From positions 186,001 to 250,000 of the forward strand of contig JAIOKI010000002.1 of NCBI GenBank assembly GCA_028335825.1: DNA of 64,000 nucleotides, in the 5' to 3' direction. Positions within the stretch are counted from its first letter, which is position 1. Every line of letters begins with the position of its first letter. A model generated the notes under the pieces. That model was not told where the DNA came from, did no database searches, and saw nothing but the letters and a program-made list of their open reading frames with translations. The DNA is from Nosema muscidifuracis. Taxonomy: Eukaryota; Microsporidia; Nosematidae. A program made the position numbers and the translations under genes. Below, piece after piece: positions 1 through 9,685 of the stretch.

Positions 1-1
1 T

Positions 2-943
2 CCTGAATATATAAAATCTTGGCAAGAATATTTTTATAATACTAATAAGGATATTAAGATCCTTTTTTTAATGAAATATAAAAAGATTTCTACTGATTAT
101 CATTGGATTTATCTCGAATTAAGTGAATTTTTTAGGAAAAAGAATAAACTAGAAATTTCTGTATTTTTATTACAAGATGCTATTAGAAATGGAGTTTATA
201 ATCAAGATATTTTGATTAATGAATTAAATAAGTATCAAGGAATAAAACCATTAGATTATAATGAAGCTTATAGATTTTTAAATCCAGTAGGGTTTTATAT
301 ATTTGGTAAAGTATGGAATGAAATTCAAGTAGAAACATTTTATAATCAAGATATTTATAAAGATGGGATATCATTTGAAGAATATAGATTGATGAATTAT
401 AAATATAAAGAAATTAAAAATAAAAATGAAATAGTTCTTTGGATTGAAGAAGATATTTTTAATAAAAAACTAATTAAAAATTACCATCATTTCGAATATA
501 AAATATCTAAAAGATATAAAATTGATCAAGAAATGTCTATTCTTTCTCCAATAGATTTTTTAGAAAATTTATCTTCTAATAATTTTCTTATTAATATCAC
601 TGATTTATTAGAAGATTCACCAGATTTAATCAAATTATATTTTATAGACAAAATATATAAATATATAATATCCAAAAATATAATGTATAAAAATTTATCA
701 GGATATTATATTGATAAAGATTTTGAAATCAAGCATTATGAAAATATTCCATTTATAATTATTAAGGAAGATGATTATAATAAGATTATACATATATTTA
801 AAGATTATATACAGATTAATATAAAGGAAGAGTTTAATTATATTAATTTTTTACAAAATATAGAAAATATTTTCAAAGTTAACGATATTGAAAGAATAAT
901 TTATAAATATCAAATATTTGTATATGAGAAATTTATAAAATAA
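2..943 (+). CDS. MAD3: Mad3/Bub1-like spindle checkpoint protein (5' end missing)
   Basis: The frame is open from base 2 to the stop at 941-943, so the true start lies outside the window and the ATG at 71 is internal. The first visible residues (PEYIKSWQEYFYNTN, then a tyrosine- and leucine-rich helical stretch) follow the pattern of Mad3/BUB1 homology region 1, a TPR-like domain that binds kinetochore KNL1. About 130 residues in, ISFEEYRLMNYKY resembles the conserved SFEE-(I/L)RA-x-x-Y segment after the TPR block in Bub1/BubR1. No kinase domain follows; the remaining ~170 residues are Lys/Ile/Asn-rich and unassigned. The protein therefore looks Mad3-like, a mitotic checkpoint complex component, rather than full Bub1. 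KEN boxes, if present, would be in the missing N-terminus. The family call rests on motif resemblance only. Confidence 0.6.
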   Translation, partial: PEYIKSWQEYFYNTNKDIKILFLMKYKKISTDYHWIYLELSEFFRKKNKLEISVFLLQDAIRNGVYNQDILINELNKYQGIKPLDYNEAYRFLNPVGFYIFGKVWNEIQVETFYNQDIYKDGISFEEYRLMNYKYKEIKNKNEIVLWIEEDIFNKKLIKNYHHFEYKISKRYKIDQEMSILSPIDFLENLSSNNFLINITDLLEDSPDLIKLYFIDKIYKYIISKNIMYKNLSGYYIDKDFEIKHYENIPFIIIKEDDYNKIIHIFKDYIQINIKEEFNYINFLQNIENIFKVNDIERIIYKYQIFVYEKFIK

Positions 944-1472
944 TTATTGAAAATAGAGTCTATAAAATGTATATTAAAAAATAGATCTATAAATATATAT
1001 TAAAAAATAGAGTTAACAAAATAATATTGAAAAATAGAGTCTATAAAATGTATATTAAAAATATAATTAACAAAATAATATTGAAAATAAGAGTCTATAT
1101 ATTTATAAAAAATAGAGTTAACAAAATAAATTGAGAAATAGATCTATATATTTATTGAAAAAAAGTCTATAAATATACATTGAAAATAGATCTATGATTT
1201 TTTATTAAAATAGAATCAAAGATTTTTTTATTAAAAATAGAGTCTATAAATAATTATTGAAATAGATTTAAAAAATGATAGTATTTTAAATTATTTGCTT
1301 TGTTTATATTATTCATGTTAAATTAAATAATTTTTGTATATAAAAGAGTATAAATCAATTTTTTAATTAACCTTAATATTAAATTTTGTTTGTAAAAAAA
1401 GCTAATTAAAAGTCTAATGAATCATTTTTTATTTTTCTGTTGTTTACTTTAATATTGACATCTGTTTACCCC
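944..1472. repeat. AT-rich spacer with degenerate tandem repeats
   Basis: Between the checkpoint gene and the DHHC gene, roughly 950-1260 holds many imperfect copies of a unit of about 35-45 bases built around AAATAGAGTCTATAAA or AAATAGATCTATAAA and ATTAACAAAATA. The half-palindromic AGATCT/AGAGTCT core recurs. The remainder (1260-1472) is plain AT-rich sequence leading to the next start. No coding potential was seen. Confidence 0.6.
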
Positions 1473-2387
1473 ATGGATTGGGATTTATTTTTTAAAGACA
1501 TATTTCGGGTATTACAATTTACAATATATCCTATGTTACAATTATATGCATATTTTGTATTGATAGGTCTCTATTGCTTAGAACACAAAAAATTTGATGG
1601 ATGGTCTACTCTTCTAATATTCTTCTTTTATCATCTACTTGCTACAACAAAAGTAATATTTTATATGAAATTACTTATTAATGAAGGATACAGTACAATA
1701 GAAATATTTCCTAATGTATCAGAAGATGAGCATAAATTAGATCTCAAGGGTGTAAATATATTTCTACAACAAGATATACTAAATAAGAATATAACTAAAG
1801 TTAAGAGCTGTAATTTTTGTAAGACATTTAAACCTCCAAGAGCACATCATTGTTCATCTTGTAATAGATGTTACCTTAAATTTGATCATCATTGCTCATT
1901 TCTTGATACTTGTATAGGATTTCATAACTACAAATTCTTTTACCAATTTTTATTTCTAAATATATGCACTTCTATATTTTTTATATTAGTTATTTCTTTA
2001 CAAATGCGACAAAATGTAATTATGCCTTTAAAAGTAAATTATATTACGTCATTAGCTTGTATAGGACTTCATCTGATATTTATGCTATTTTATATGATAT
2101 TTCATACAATTTGTATAACTAATAATGAAACTACAGTAGAAACCAAAGCTTTAAATGCTTATATATCTGGAGATCATAGGTATGCTCATATTTTTCAAGA
2201 AGGACCTATTACAGCTTATAGTAATAGTTTAGATAGGAAATTATTAAATCCTTATAATTTAGCACCTAAAGAAAATTGGATACAAGTTTTTGGAGAGAAT
2301 TATTTTGATTGGATTAGACCAACTGTTTCTTCAATAGGAGATGGAACATCTTTTCCTAAAAATTATACTGAAATTGAAATGTTATAG
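1473..2387 (+). CDS. DHHC-type protein S-palmitoyltransferase
   Basis: An integral-membrane enzyme of the DHHC family, which transfers palmitate from CoA to cysteines of substrate proteins at Golgi, ER or plasma membrane. I place the start at the ATG at 1473, directly preceded by TTTACCCC; the longer frame upstream has only a non-ATG codon. This gives 304 residues. Two hydrophobic helices (about 10-60) come first, then the cysteine-rich domain at about 113-160 (CNFCKTFKPPRAHHCSSC, then DHHC at about 138-141 followed by TCIGFHNYKFF), then two more membrane helices (about 160-215). The four-helix layout and length match small fungal members such as Pfa3/Pfa4. The catalytic cysteine and zinc ligands are all present. 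The exact paralogue cannot be named. Confidence 0.93.
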   Translation: MDWDLFFKDIFRVLQFTIYPMLQLYAYFVLIGLYCLEHKKFDGWSTLLIFFFYHLLATTKVIFYMKLLINEGYSTIEIFPNVSEDEHKLDLKGVNIFLQQDILNKNITKVKSCNFCKTFKPPRAHHCSSCNRCYLKFDHHCSFLDTCIGFHNYKFFYQFLFLNICTSIFFILVISLQMRQNVIMPLKVNYITSLACIGLHLIFMLFYMIFHTICITNNETTVETKALNAYISGDHRYAHIFQEGPITAYSNSLDRKLLNPYNLAPKENWIQVFGENYFDWIRPTVSSIGDGTSFPKNYTEIEML

Positions 2388-2726
2388 ATTTAATTAAATT
2401 GTATTTTTGAAGGGTTTTTAATTTTTTATTAATTTATATTAAAGTGTATTGAAAATATTTTATTCAAGATAGGTAAAGATATTTATTAAAGTGTGTTAAC
2501 GGTATTTATTAAAGTATATTAAAGGTATTTATTAAAGATATATTATAGGGTATAAAAGATAAATCATATTCATTTAATATAGATAAAATATGAATTATAG
2601 ATTTTTATATAGTATAAATTAAAGATTTAATTAAAATATAAATTAAAAATCATATTTTATAAGATATTTTATTAAAATATAAATTAAAAATCATATTTAT
2701 TAAAATATTTTATATAGTATAAATAA
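2388..2726. repeat. AT-rich spacer with short degenerate repeats
   Basis: This lies between the convergent DHHC and helicase genes. It contains loose repeats of GTATTTATTAAAGTATATTAAAG-type units at about 2485-2550 and of AAATATAAATTAAAAATCATAT-type units at 2630-2700. No gene or RNA was recognised. Confidence 0.5.
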
Positions 2727-4652
2727 TCACTTATAATACTTCCCTACTATTCTTACATATTCCTTAGTTGTACACAATACATCTACAAATACAATATTTT
2801 TCTCATTTCTTTTAAATAAATTACTAGAAGGATGAATAAATACTTTACTATCTGATTTAATATGTCTATAACTTCCATCATTTTCTTTAACAGATAAATT
2901 ATAAGAAAAAGATTTACTAAAAATTTTCTCAATTAAATCAAAATCACCTTTCTTACTTTTATTAAGACACTTAAAAATTTTAAGAGCTTTATCAAGATTT
3001 TTAAGAGAAATTTCTCTTTTTTTGCAAAATTCTTTTTTATCTTTGGAATCTAAAAAATCTTCAAACATTTTCAATAAATATTTTATATCTGTAGTAGTTT
3101 TATAAGATTCTTTAATTTCATTATCCATCTTAAAATTTTTAATAAAATTGTAATTATCTATACTAATTAAAGATACTAATATAGATCCATAATATCCTAA
3201 ATTATTATCAATACAATCTTCATAAAAACATGATAAATTAATTTCAAAAGGATGTCTAAGTATTCTTTTTCCTAATTTTGTAATTTTAAATTCACAATCT
3301 ATTAAATTTTTATTTCTTAAAAATAAAATTGATCTTTTTACATTGATTTGTGTAGGATAATCTAAAAAATTAAATTTAAAAATATTAATATTTTTATCTA
3401 TTAATTGTAAAATAGGTTTGGACAAATCTGCTATCATTATTTCAGGTATAAGATTATTTAAATTATCATAAAATTCTTTAGTATATAATCTATAACAAAT
3501 TCCTGGTCCAATTCTATTACATCTTCCTTTTCTTTGATCAGAAGATTCTTTAGATATAGGAACTATCCCAAAATAATTTATTCCATCATAAATCTTATTT
3601 TTAACTAATCCACTATCTATTACATATTTTATACCTGGAATAGTTAAAGATGTTTCACAAATATTTGTACTTAAAATAACTTTTCTTATTTCACTTTTTT
3701 CATAAATTCTAGTTTGATCTTCATCATTTAAATTTGAATAAATTTTATATATTTTTATACCAAGTATTTTTCTTAATAATTTTTCTAATTCATTTATATC
3801 TTCTTCACCTGTTAAAAATACAAGAATATCTTTTTGATCATCAAAAATATTATTAAATTTAGAATTTGTATTTTTATTCTTTATTGGATTATCAAGCCAA
3901 TCTAAATCATTAATTGGTTCTTTTATCTTTGAAGTCGATTTTTTTGTTATAGTATCTTTATTTTTTGTTATAGTATCTTTATTTTTAATTATAGTATCTT
4001 TATTTTGTACTATATTTTTTGTTATAGTATCTTTATTTTGTACTATATTTTTTGTTATAGTATCTTTATTTTGTATTATATTTTTAATTATATTATAAGA
4101 TTCTAATATATAATCTGAAACTGGTTCTTCTGTATAAATTATATCAACAGGATGTGATTGTCCTTCTATTTCATATACACTCGAATTAAAATATTTTTGT
4201 ATTTTAGATGTATCAACAGTTGCACTCATAAGAATAACTTTTGACTTTGTTTCTTTTAACAAACAAAGTATAACATCAATTCTTACTGATCTTTCATGCA
4301 CTTCATCAACAATAATATAATCGAAATCTCTATCAATCCCATCATTTAAAAAAGCACCATCAGTATATATTATAATTTTTTCATTACCATTTATTTTTTT
4401 ATTAAATCTCATTTTATAACCAACATTTTTAGTAACTTTTAATAATGTTGTATATAAAGATGTTACAGCTATTCTTCTTGGTTCAATTATTGCTATTTTT
4501 GATTTTCCATCATTTAGTAATAAAGGAATATAAGTTGATTTACCACAACCAGTTGGTCCTTTTATTATTGTATATTGTGATTTATTTATAGTATTTAATA
4601 TATCATTTGAGTATTTTTCTATTAAAAGATTATATTCGTAATATTTTGACAT
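2727..4652 (-). CDS. DExH-box (DEAH/RHA family) RNA helicase
   Basis: An ATP-dependent helicase of superfamily 2. The start is set at 4652, where TATACCC lies five bases before the ATG; the 49-residue upstream extension only translates tandem repeats and is rejected. The result is 641 residues. Motifs seen in order: Walker A GPTGCGKST (about 32-40), PRR, DEVHERS (motif II), SAT (motif III), TNICETSLTIPG (motif V) and QRKGRCNR (motif VI, normally QRxGRxGR). Winged-helix/HA2 and OB-like regions follow at the C-terminus. DEVH and GPTGCGKST point away from the classical Prp2/16/22/43 splicing helicases towards DHX36/HrpA-like members, but I cannot fix the orthologue. A low-complexity insertion rich in KDTITKN, coded by 33-bp repeats at about 3946-4085, separates the two RecA lobes. 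Confidence 0.88.
   Translation of the reverse strand: MSKYYEYNLLIEKYSNDILNTINKSQYTIIKGPTGCGKSTYIPLLLNDGKSKIAIIEPRRIAVTSLYTTLLKVTKNVGYKMRFNKKINGNEKIIIYTDGAFLNDGIDRDFDYIIVDEVHERSVRIDVILCLLKETKSKVILMSATVDTSKIQKYFNSSVYEIEGQSHPVDIIYTEEPVSDYILESYNIIKNIIQNKDTITKNIVQNKDTITKNIVQNKDTIIKNKDTITKNKDTITKKSTSKIKEPINDLDWLDNPIKNKNTNSKFNNIFDDQKDILVFLTGEEDINELEKLLRKILGIKIYKIYSNLNDEDQTRIYEKSEIRKVILSTNICETSLTIPGIKYVIDSGLVKNKIYDGINYFGIVPISKESSDQRKGRCNRIGPGICYRLYTKEFYDNLNNLIPEIMIADLSKPILQLIDKNINIFKFNFLDYPTQINVKRSILFLRNKNLIDCEFKITKLGKRILRHPFEINLSCFYEDCIDNNLGYYGSILVSLISIDNYNFIKNFKMDNEIKESYKTTTDIKYLLKMFEDFLDSKDKKEFCKKREISLKNLDKALKIFKCLNKSKKGDFDLIEKIFSKSFSYNLSVKENDGSYRHIKSDSKVFIHPSSNLFKRNEKNIVFVDVLCTTKEYVRIVGKYYK
3946..4085 (-). 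repeat. 33-bp coding tandem repeat inside the helicase
   Basis: Copies of a 33-base unit, on this strand ATAGTATCTTTATTTTGTAC followed by TATATTTTTTGTT, code for the 11-residue peptide KDTITKNIVQN, with shortened copies at the left end. The unit is a multiple of three, so expansion does not shift the frame. It lies between the two RecA lobes, where an unstructured loop would be tolerated. Confidence 0.75.
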
Positions 4653-4962
4653 ATATGGGTATAAAATTAATATTAGAAATCTGATTATATTTGTAATATA
4701 AAAAAAATAAATGAGAACCATCTTAGTAATATAAAAAAAATAAATGAGAATCATCTTAGTAATATATTGATATAAATAATAATTCATAATGAGAATCATC
4801 TTAGTAATATTTTCATTAATCTTAATAATATAAAAAAATAATTCATAATTATATTCTTATATATAAGCTTTGTAATATTATGATTATTCTTATATAATCT
4901 TATATATAGGCTTCGTAATATTTTCATTAATCTTATTGATATATTGATTAATTTTCGTAATA
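4653..4962. repeat. Tandem-repeat spacer upstream of the helicase
   Basis: At 4670-4950 there are several copies of AATGAGAATCATCTTAGTAA followed by an A-rich run (unit near 32-38 bases), then copies of TATATATAGGCTTCGTAATA-like sequence. The repeats happen to keep the helicase frame open upstream of its true start. The first 15 or so bases next to the gene hold its CCC motif. Confidence 0.6.
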
Positions 4963-5454
4963 TTAAAAATCTATTAATTCATCACTAAAAAATACAACTT
5001 CTTCTTCAAAAATGTCATCCTCAAATAAATTTTCATCTGACCAACTTTCTTTAGATTTAATTTCTTTCCACATATCTTTAATAACTTGATGATTTCCTAA
5101 AATATTAGTAGAAATTTCTCTGATAAGATGTCTATTATTATACAAGTATAATTTCTTATTAATTTTTCTAATTATTTTTGTATCAAAAACAGTAGGAAAT
5201 ATTTTGTTAAGAACTGTTCTAATATTTTTTAAATAACAAAATTCTATTATTAGGAGATATAAGAGATTATCATAATTAGATAATAATATTTTAGAAAAAT
5301 ATAAATTTTCTGATGAATAGAAATTTTTAAGAATAGGTAACTTATCATTGCTTCTTATTTCTACACATTTAGGGATGCTTATTTTGGTACCATCTTTATT
5401 TTTTAGATAGGCTATTATTTTATACTTTTTGGTTTGATAAATAATTTCATGCAT
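4963..5454 (-). CDS. Hypothetical protein, acidic C-terminus
   Basis: A 163-residue protein I do not recognise. The N-terminal part is a mix of short hydrophobic strands and helices, and the last 30 residues are strongly acidic (NLFEDDIFEEEVVFF and on). No signal peptide, membrane helix or known motif is visible. The ATG at 5454 is the only plausible start and lacks the CCC motif typical of its neighbours, so the boundaries are supported only by the open frame and by a protein-like composition richer than the surrounding repeats. It sits upstream of, and on the same strand as, the helicase. Confidence 0.6.
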   Translation of the reverse strand: MHEIIYQTKKYKIIAYLKNKDGTKISIPKCVEIRSNDKLPILKNFYSSENLYFSKILLSNYDNLLYLLIIEFCYLKNIRTVLNKIFPTVFDTKIIRKINKKLYLYNNRHLIREISTNILGNHQVIKDMWKEIKSKESWSDENLFEDDIFEEEVVFFSDELIDF

Positions 5455-6852
5455 AATTAAAAAATAAATTTTTTATTTCTATAAATATTAATTGTAAAGT
5501 ATTAATTGAAAGTATTAATTGAAAAGTATTAATTGTAAAGTATTAATTATAATATTTTTTATAATATGTTATTAAATGTATATTAATTATAATATTTTTT
5601 ATAATATGTTATTAATACCTGTTTAAAAATATGAAGAATATTTTTATAGTAAGATAATACCATTAAAAATATAGAAGAATGTATTTTATAAAATTATATT
5701 AATTAAATATGACTTCTAATAAGAATAGTTATATTTCTTAAATAAATATTAATAAGAAATGATATTTTTAAATGAGAGATTTAAAATAAATATCCTTAAC
5801 TTATAAATCATAAAAAGGTTAATTTCTCTTTCTAATTATTAAACTTATGTCATTAATAACTTCACTGTAACTTTGTAAGGTTTAAATACATTATTATCTT
5901 TAGAAATACTTATTTAGAGATTTATTTATTTATGCTTATTTTATGTGATAAAATAGATAATTTATCAATTTATTTTCCTAACCTACTGATAAATTAATAA
6001 TCTAAATATTTATATTTTAAAAAGATAATTTTATTTTAAATATTTATTATAAAACTCTTATTAATATTTATTATACAATTATTTCATTAATATTTATTAT
6101 ACAATTATAAAATGAAATTGTAATATACAATTATTTTATTAATATAATACAATCATTTTATTAATATACAATTATTTTAAAAAATATACAATTATAAAAT
6201 AAATAAACTAAAAAAAGTTAATTATTTATTTACAGAATTTTTGTTAAAAAATAAATCAAGATTTTTTAATAAATTTCCTTTTGTCTTATTTTTCTATTTA
6301 TAAAAATAAAATTGTAATTAGAAATATTTTTATTAAAATTATTAATTTATATTGTTTTTTGAAATTGATAAATAAAGAATTTTATTTTTGAATATCATGT
6401 AATTAAATATTTATTATTTAAAAATAAATTAATTTTTTAATTATTATGACTGATCTTTTAAAGTAAATTATGTCTCAAATAAATTAATAAAAAAGTAAGA
6501 AAAGAACTTCTTTAATAAAAAATCTTATTTCAATAAATAAGAAAATAACTTCTTCAATTAAAAAGTCTTATTTTAATAAGAAATCATTTTATGATAAATT
6601 AATAAGAAAAATCTCTTTTCAATAAATTAATAAATAAGAACTTTTATAATAAGAAAAATCTTCTTATGTTAAATTAATGATTAAGAAATCTTTTTTATAA
6701 GAAATTATCTTTTAATAAATAAGAAATTATCTTTTAATAAGAAAAGAACTTCTATAATAATAAGAAATCTTCTTATGATAAATTAAGAAAAAAATCATCT
6801 TTTAATAAATTTTTATGGTCATTATATATTAAAAAATTATTTAACAAGCCTT
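5455..6852. other. 1.4-kb gene-free AT-rich block
   Basis: The largest interval without a gene in the window. It contains short AT-rich direct repeats (for example AAAGTATTAATTG near 5490-5545, TATTTATTATACAATTAT near 6060-6190, and AATAAGAAATCTTCTTTTAA-type repeats at 6480-6800). A slightly less monotonous stretch at about 5820-5990 contains CCTAACCTACTG and GTAACTTTGTAAGG but no RNA family I can identify. I see no start motif, no long frame and no tRNA. Confidence 0.5.
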
Positions 6853-8085
6853 ATGGATTTGTTTATTTGGATTGGAATTGTATTTGCTGCTTATGGGCGT
6901 AATTATTCATCTTCAAACAATGATGATTTATATGATTTAGATTCTTCAAGTGATGAATCTATACCAGAAACAAAAATAGTTCCTTATCGTAAATCTAATG
7001 TCTTATTTTTTAAAACAGATAAAGATATTAATTTAGTATTTGATAAACTAATGGAAGGAGAAATTCCTAAAATTCATATTTGTTATGAAACTAGTACATA
7101 TGATGGAATAGCAAAAATATTTTTAAAAGAACGAGAAGGGTATACTAGAGAAGGTGATAAATTACATGAAACTATTTATTTATTTATGTGTCAAGATCAT
7201 TATAGAAGTGATAACTCAAAAGGAAATATTGTATGGTTAGATATTGATCTTAATAAGAAAAAAAATACTAGGTTAATAAGAGTTCCTATGATTTATACTA
7301 CTTCAAGGACTCAAGTTTTTGAAACTGAAACTCGTTTTATTGATTCTAATCAACCTGCTGATATGTTATTTGATGTTTTAATTAAAACTCATTTTAAAAA
7401 ATTACCAGATGCTGATAAAAAGAGATGTATTGCTAAACTTAAAAAATATGGTGAAGGATATTCTCTCGAGGTAGAAGCACCCTTTACAAGAACTGGACAT
7501 AAGTTTGTATATTTTGAAAATAATTATGAAAAACTTCCTACTACATGTAAAGATTTAGCTATTATGTTAGAAGATGAGAAAAAATTTAATACAAAAACTT
7601 TGCTTAATTATTTTAAAAATACATTTAAAACTGTTATTATGAATGATTTTCTTCCACTTGAAAAACATAGAGGTGAAATTATTAATGTTGATATGGATTC
7701 TACAAAAAGATGTTGGGTTGTTACAAGGTATGCTTTTGTAAATGATTGTATAAATTTAATTCGATTCGCGACGGATCAAAATTTAACTGCTGATATTTAC
7801 GAAATATACGATATTGAATCTACTGGTCAACTTGATGTAGTTCATGCATTTTTATTTAATTTTGATGGATGTATGCATGTTGAAGATAGCAATGTTACTG
7901 TAGTTACAAAAGGAGGAGCTAAGATTAAGTATTTTGATACTTTTGTAGTTAAAGATAATTTATATGTCGTTATCAAAAAAATGGATATTATTGAGAATCG
8001 TTTAGAAAGTATTATTATAAAATTTGATATGGGAGAATTTATTTATGAAACTGCTCCTATTGATGTAAAGTGGAGAAGAAATTAA
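6853..8085 (+). CDS. Putative secreted protein, unknown family
   Basis: A 410-residue protein starting MDLFIWIGIVFAAYG, a short hydrophobic N-terminus that fits a signal peptide. A Ser/Asp/Asn-rich linker follows (about 18-40, SSSNNDDLYDLDSSSDES), then a long globular region of alternating beta and helical character with no transmembrane segment. I recognise no domain. The start context is AAGCCTTATG, weaker than the CCC motif of the housekeeping genes. It is flanked on the left by the 1.4-kb gene-free block and on the right by 50-bp repeats. It could be a spore-wall, polar-tube-associated or host-exported protein, but nothing in the sequence decides this. Confidence 0.75.
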   Translation: MDLFIWIGIVFAAYGRNYSSSNNDDLYDLDSSSDESIPETKIVPYRKSNVLFFKTDKDINLVFDKLMEGEIPKIHICYETSTYDGIAKIFLKEREGYTREGDKLHETIYLFMCQDHYRSDNSKGNIVWLDIDLNKKKNTRLIRVPMIYTTSRTQVFETETRFIDSNQPADMLFDVLIKTHFKKLPDADKKRCIAKLKKYGEGYSLEVEAPFTRTGHKFVYFENNYEKLPTTCKDLAIMLEDEKKFNTKTLLNYFKNTFKTVIMNDFLPLEKHRGEIINVDMDSTKRCWVVTRYAFVNDCINLIRFATDQNLTADIYEIYDIESTGQLDVVHAFLFNFDGCMHVEDSNVTVVTKGGAKIKYFDTFVVKDNLYVVIKKMDIIENRLESIIIKFDMGEFIYETAPIDVKWRRN

Positions 8086-8109
8086 AAATTTTGAGTGTTT
8101 TTCTAAAAT

Positions 8110-8335
8110 TTATCAAATAAGAGAATTTAAATACTATAAAATTTTATTTAATTTTAAATTCATCAAATAATAGCATTTAAATACTATAAAAATATATTTA
8201 ATTCAAAATTTATTAAATAATAGCATTTAAATACTATAAAAATATATTTAATTCAAAATTTATTAAATAATAGCATTTAAATACTATAAAATTTTATCAA
8301 ATAAGAGAATTTAAATACCATAAAAATATATTTTT
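8110..8335. repeat. 50-bp tandem repeat array
   Basis: Units anchored by TAATAGCATTTAAATACTAT start at about 8168, 8218 and 8268, an exact 50-base period, with partial or diverged copies on each side (AAGAGAATTTAAATACTATA near 8120 and 8300). The array fills the space between the secreted gene and the SSL1 start motif. Confidence 0.8.
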
Positions 8336-8371
8336 ATAGCAAAAATGATTCCCTATCTTTTACCCTAGAAA

Positions 8372-9394
8372 ATGACAAATGGATTTGCTTGGGAGAAGGA
8401 ATATAAAAGAACTTGGTTAAGTAACAATAAAAATGATACAAAAAATAAACATCAAATAAATAAATACACTTATAACGATAAAAAGAAAGGAATCCTTCGA
8501 CATTTACACATAATAATAGATATATCATATAATATAGATAGAAATGACTATTTACCATCATTTCGTAAAAATATAATAAGTTCTATTGATAAATTTATAC
8601 CCACATATTTTTTAGAAAATCCTATTTCAGGATTGTCTTTTTCAAGTGTCAATGAAAAAGTTGTTAAAAATTCAAATAATTTGAATATTAAAGATTTATT
8701 GAACCAGAAAGGTGAAGGAAGTTTTTCTCTTCTTAATGGATTATTTAATGCAATAGATCAGCTTAAAAATTTAACATTTTGTAAAGAAATTGTTGTTATA
8801 ACTCCTAGTTTGACATTGAAAGATCCTGATTCTTATAATGACGTCATAGATATTCTTCGTAAGAATAATATAAAAGTTAGTATAATAAGTTTATGTGGTG
8901 AACTTATGATACAAAAACGTATTGTAGAATCAACAGGTGGAAATTTATTTGTTCCTTTAGATATTGATCATTTTAATTATATACTAAAAACCTTAACAAT
9001 ACCAGGAGAACTAAAAACAACTACAACTAATCTTATTAAACTTGGATTTCCAAAAGTTATTTATGAGGAAGGTGTTTGTGCATGTCATTTACAAATTAAT
9101 AAAGCAGGATATGAATGTCCAGTATGTAAAACTTATATATGTAATCTTCCTATGGGATGTCCTATATGTGAGACTCAATTGGTTTCTTCTCTTAATATTG
9201 CCAAATCATTTCAACATATGTATCCTTTACAATTATTTATAGATAGTGAATCAGGAACTTGTATTGTTTGTGAAAAAGAATCTAATAAATGTTGTGCTAA
9301 ATGTTCTTCTAAATATTGTGAAGAATGTGATTTCTTTGTGCATGATAATTTAAATTTCTGTATAGGATGTAAAGATGAAAAATATATTAGTTAG
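8372..9394 (+). CDS. SSL1: TFIIH core subunit SSL1/p44 (GTF2H2)
   Basis: A regulatory subunit of the TFIIH core, which stimulates the XPD helicase in transcription initiation and nucleotide excision repair. The start is supported by TTTTACCCTAGAAAATG. The 340 residues show a von Willebrand A-like domain (about 45-235; opening LHIIIDISYNIDRNDYLPSF, then FLENPISGLSF, matching the p44 pattern of a DxS start and NPIS segment). Two cysteine-rich modules follow: CACHLQ, ECPVCKTYICNLPMGCPIC, then CIVCEKESNKCCAKCSSKYC, ending in CIGC, which matches the p44 zinc and C1/RING-like C-terminus. Length is slightly below the 395-460 of other eukaryotes. TFB3, another TFIIH subunit, lies at 43 kb. Confidence 0.93.
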   Translation: MTNGFAWEKEYKRTWLSNNKNDTKNKHQINKYTYNDKKKGILRHLHIIIDISYNIDRNDYLPSFRKNIISSIDKFIPTYFLENPISGLSFSSVNEKVVKNSNNLNIKDLLNQKGEGSFSLLNGLFNAIDQLKNLTFCKEIVVITPSLTLKDPDSYNDVIDILRKNNIKVSIISLCGELMIQKRIVESTGGNLFVPLDIDHFNYILKTLTIPGELKTTTTNLIKLGFPKVIYEEGVCACHLQINKAGYECPVCKTYICNLPMGCPICETQLVSSLNIAKSFQHMYPLQLFIDSESGTCIVCEKESNKCCAKCSSKYCEECDFFVHDNLNFCIGCKDEKYIS

Positions 9395-9626
9395 TTTTTC
9401 ATAAATAGGAGTTAAAGTCATTAATTATATAATAGAAATATATTAGTTATATAATTAAAATATGTTATTTATTCATCTACATTAATTATATAATAAAAAT
9501 ATGTTGATTGATATACATTAATAATATAATAAAAATTTATAGTAAAATTATTTTAATAGAAATATGTTAGTTACATAAGAGTGTAAAATTCAACCACTAC
9601 TAATAATAATTTAAAAGTATATATTT

Positions 9627-9660
9627 ATTTATTTTTTTAACCCCTAATAATAAAAACGTT
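9627..9660 (+). promoter_or_regulatory. T-rich/AACCCC motif without a following gene
   Basis: ATTTATTTTTTTAACCCC followed by TAATAATAAAAA looks like a gene start motif, but no ATG or frame follows before the antisense tRNA-Ser. A short hairpin AACG-TTCT-CGTT comes next. Closely similar motifs occur at 37378-37405 and, on the minus strand, near 58688-58735. Confidence 0.35.
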
Positions 9661-9679
9661 CTCGTTATAAAAAATATAT

Positions 9680-9684
9680 AAAAA
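9680..9684 (-). terminator. Pol III T-run terminator of tRNA-Ser
   Basis: Five A residues on the + strand, one base beyond the tRNA-Ser 3' end, give a T5 run in the transcript direction. This is the usual RNA polymerase III terminator. Confidence 0.7.
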
Positions 9685-9685
9685 C

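Noticed and set aside
4653-4799. A 49-residue N-terminal extension of the DExH helicase
   Set aside because: It encodes repeats of ITKMILIYFFY from the tandem-repeat spacer; the CCC motif and helicase homology support the internal ATG at 4652.
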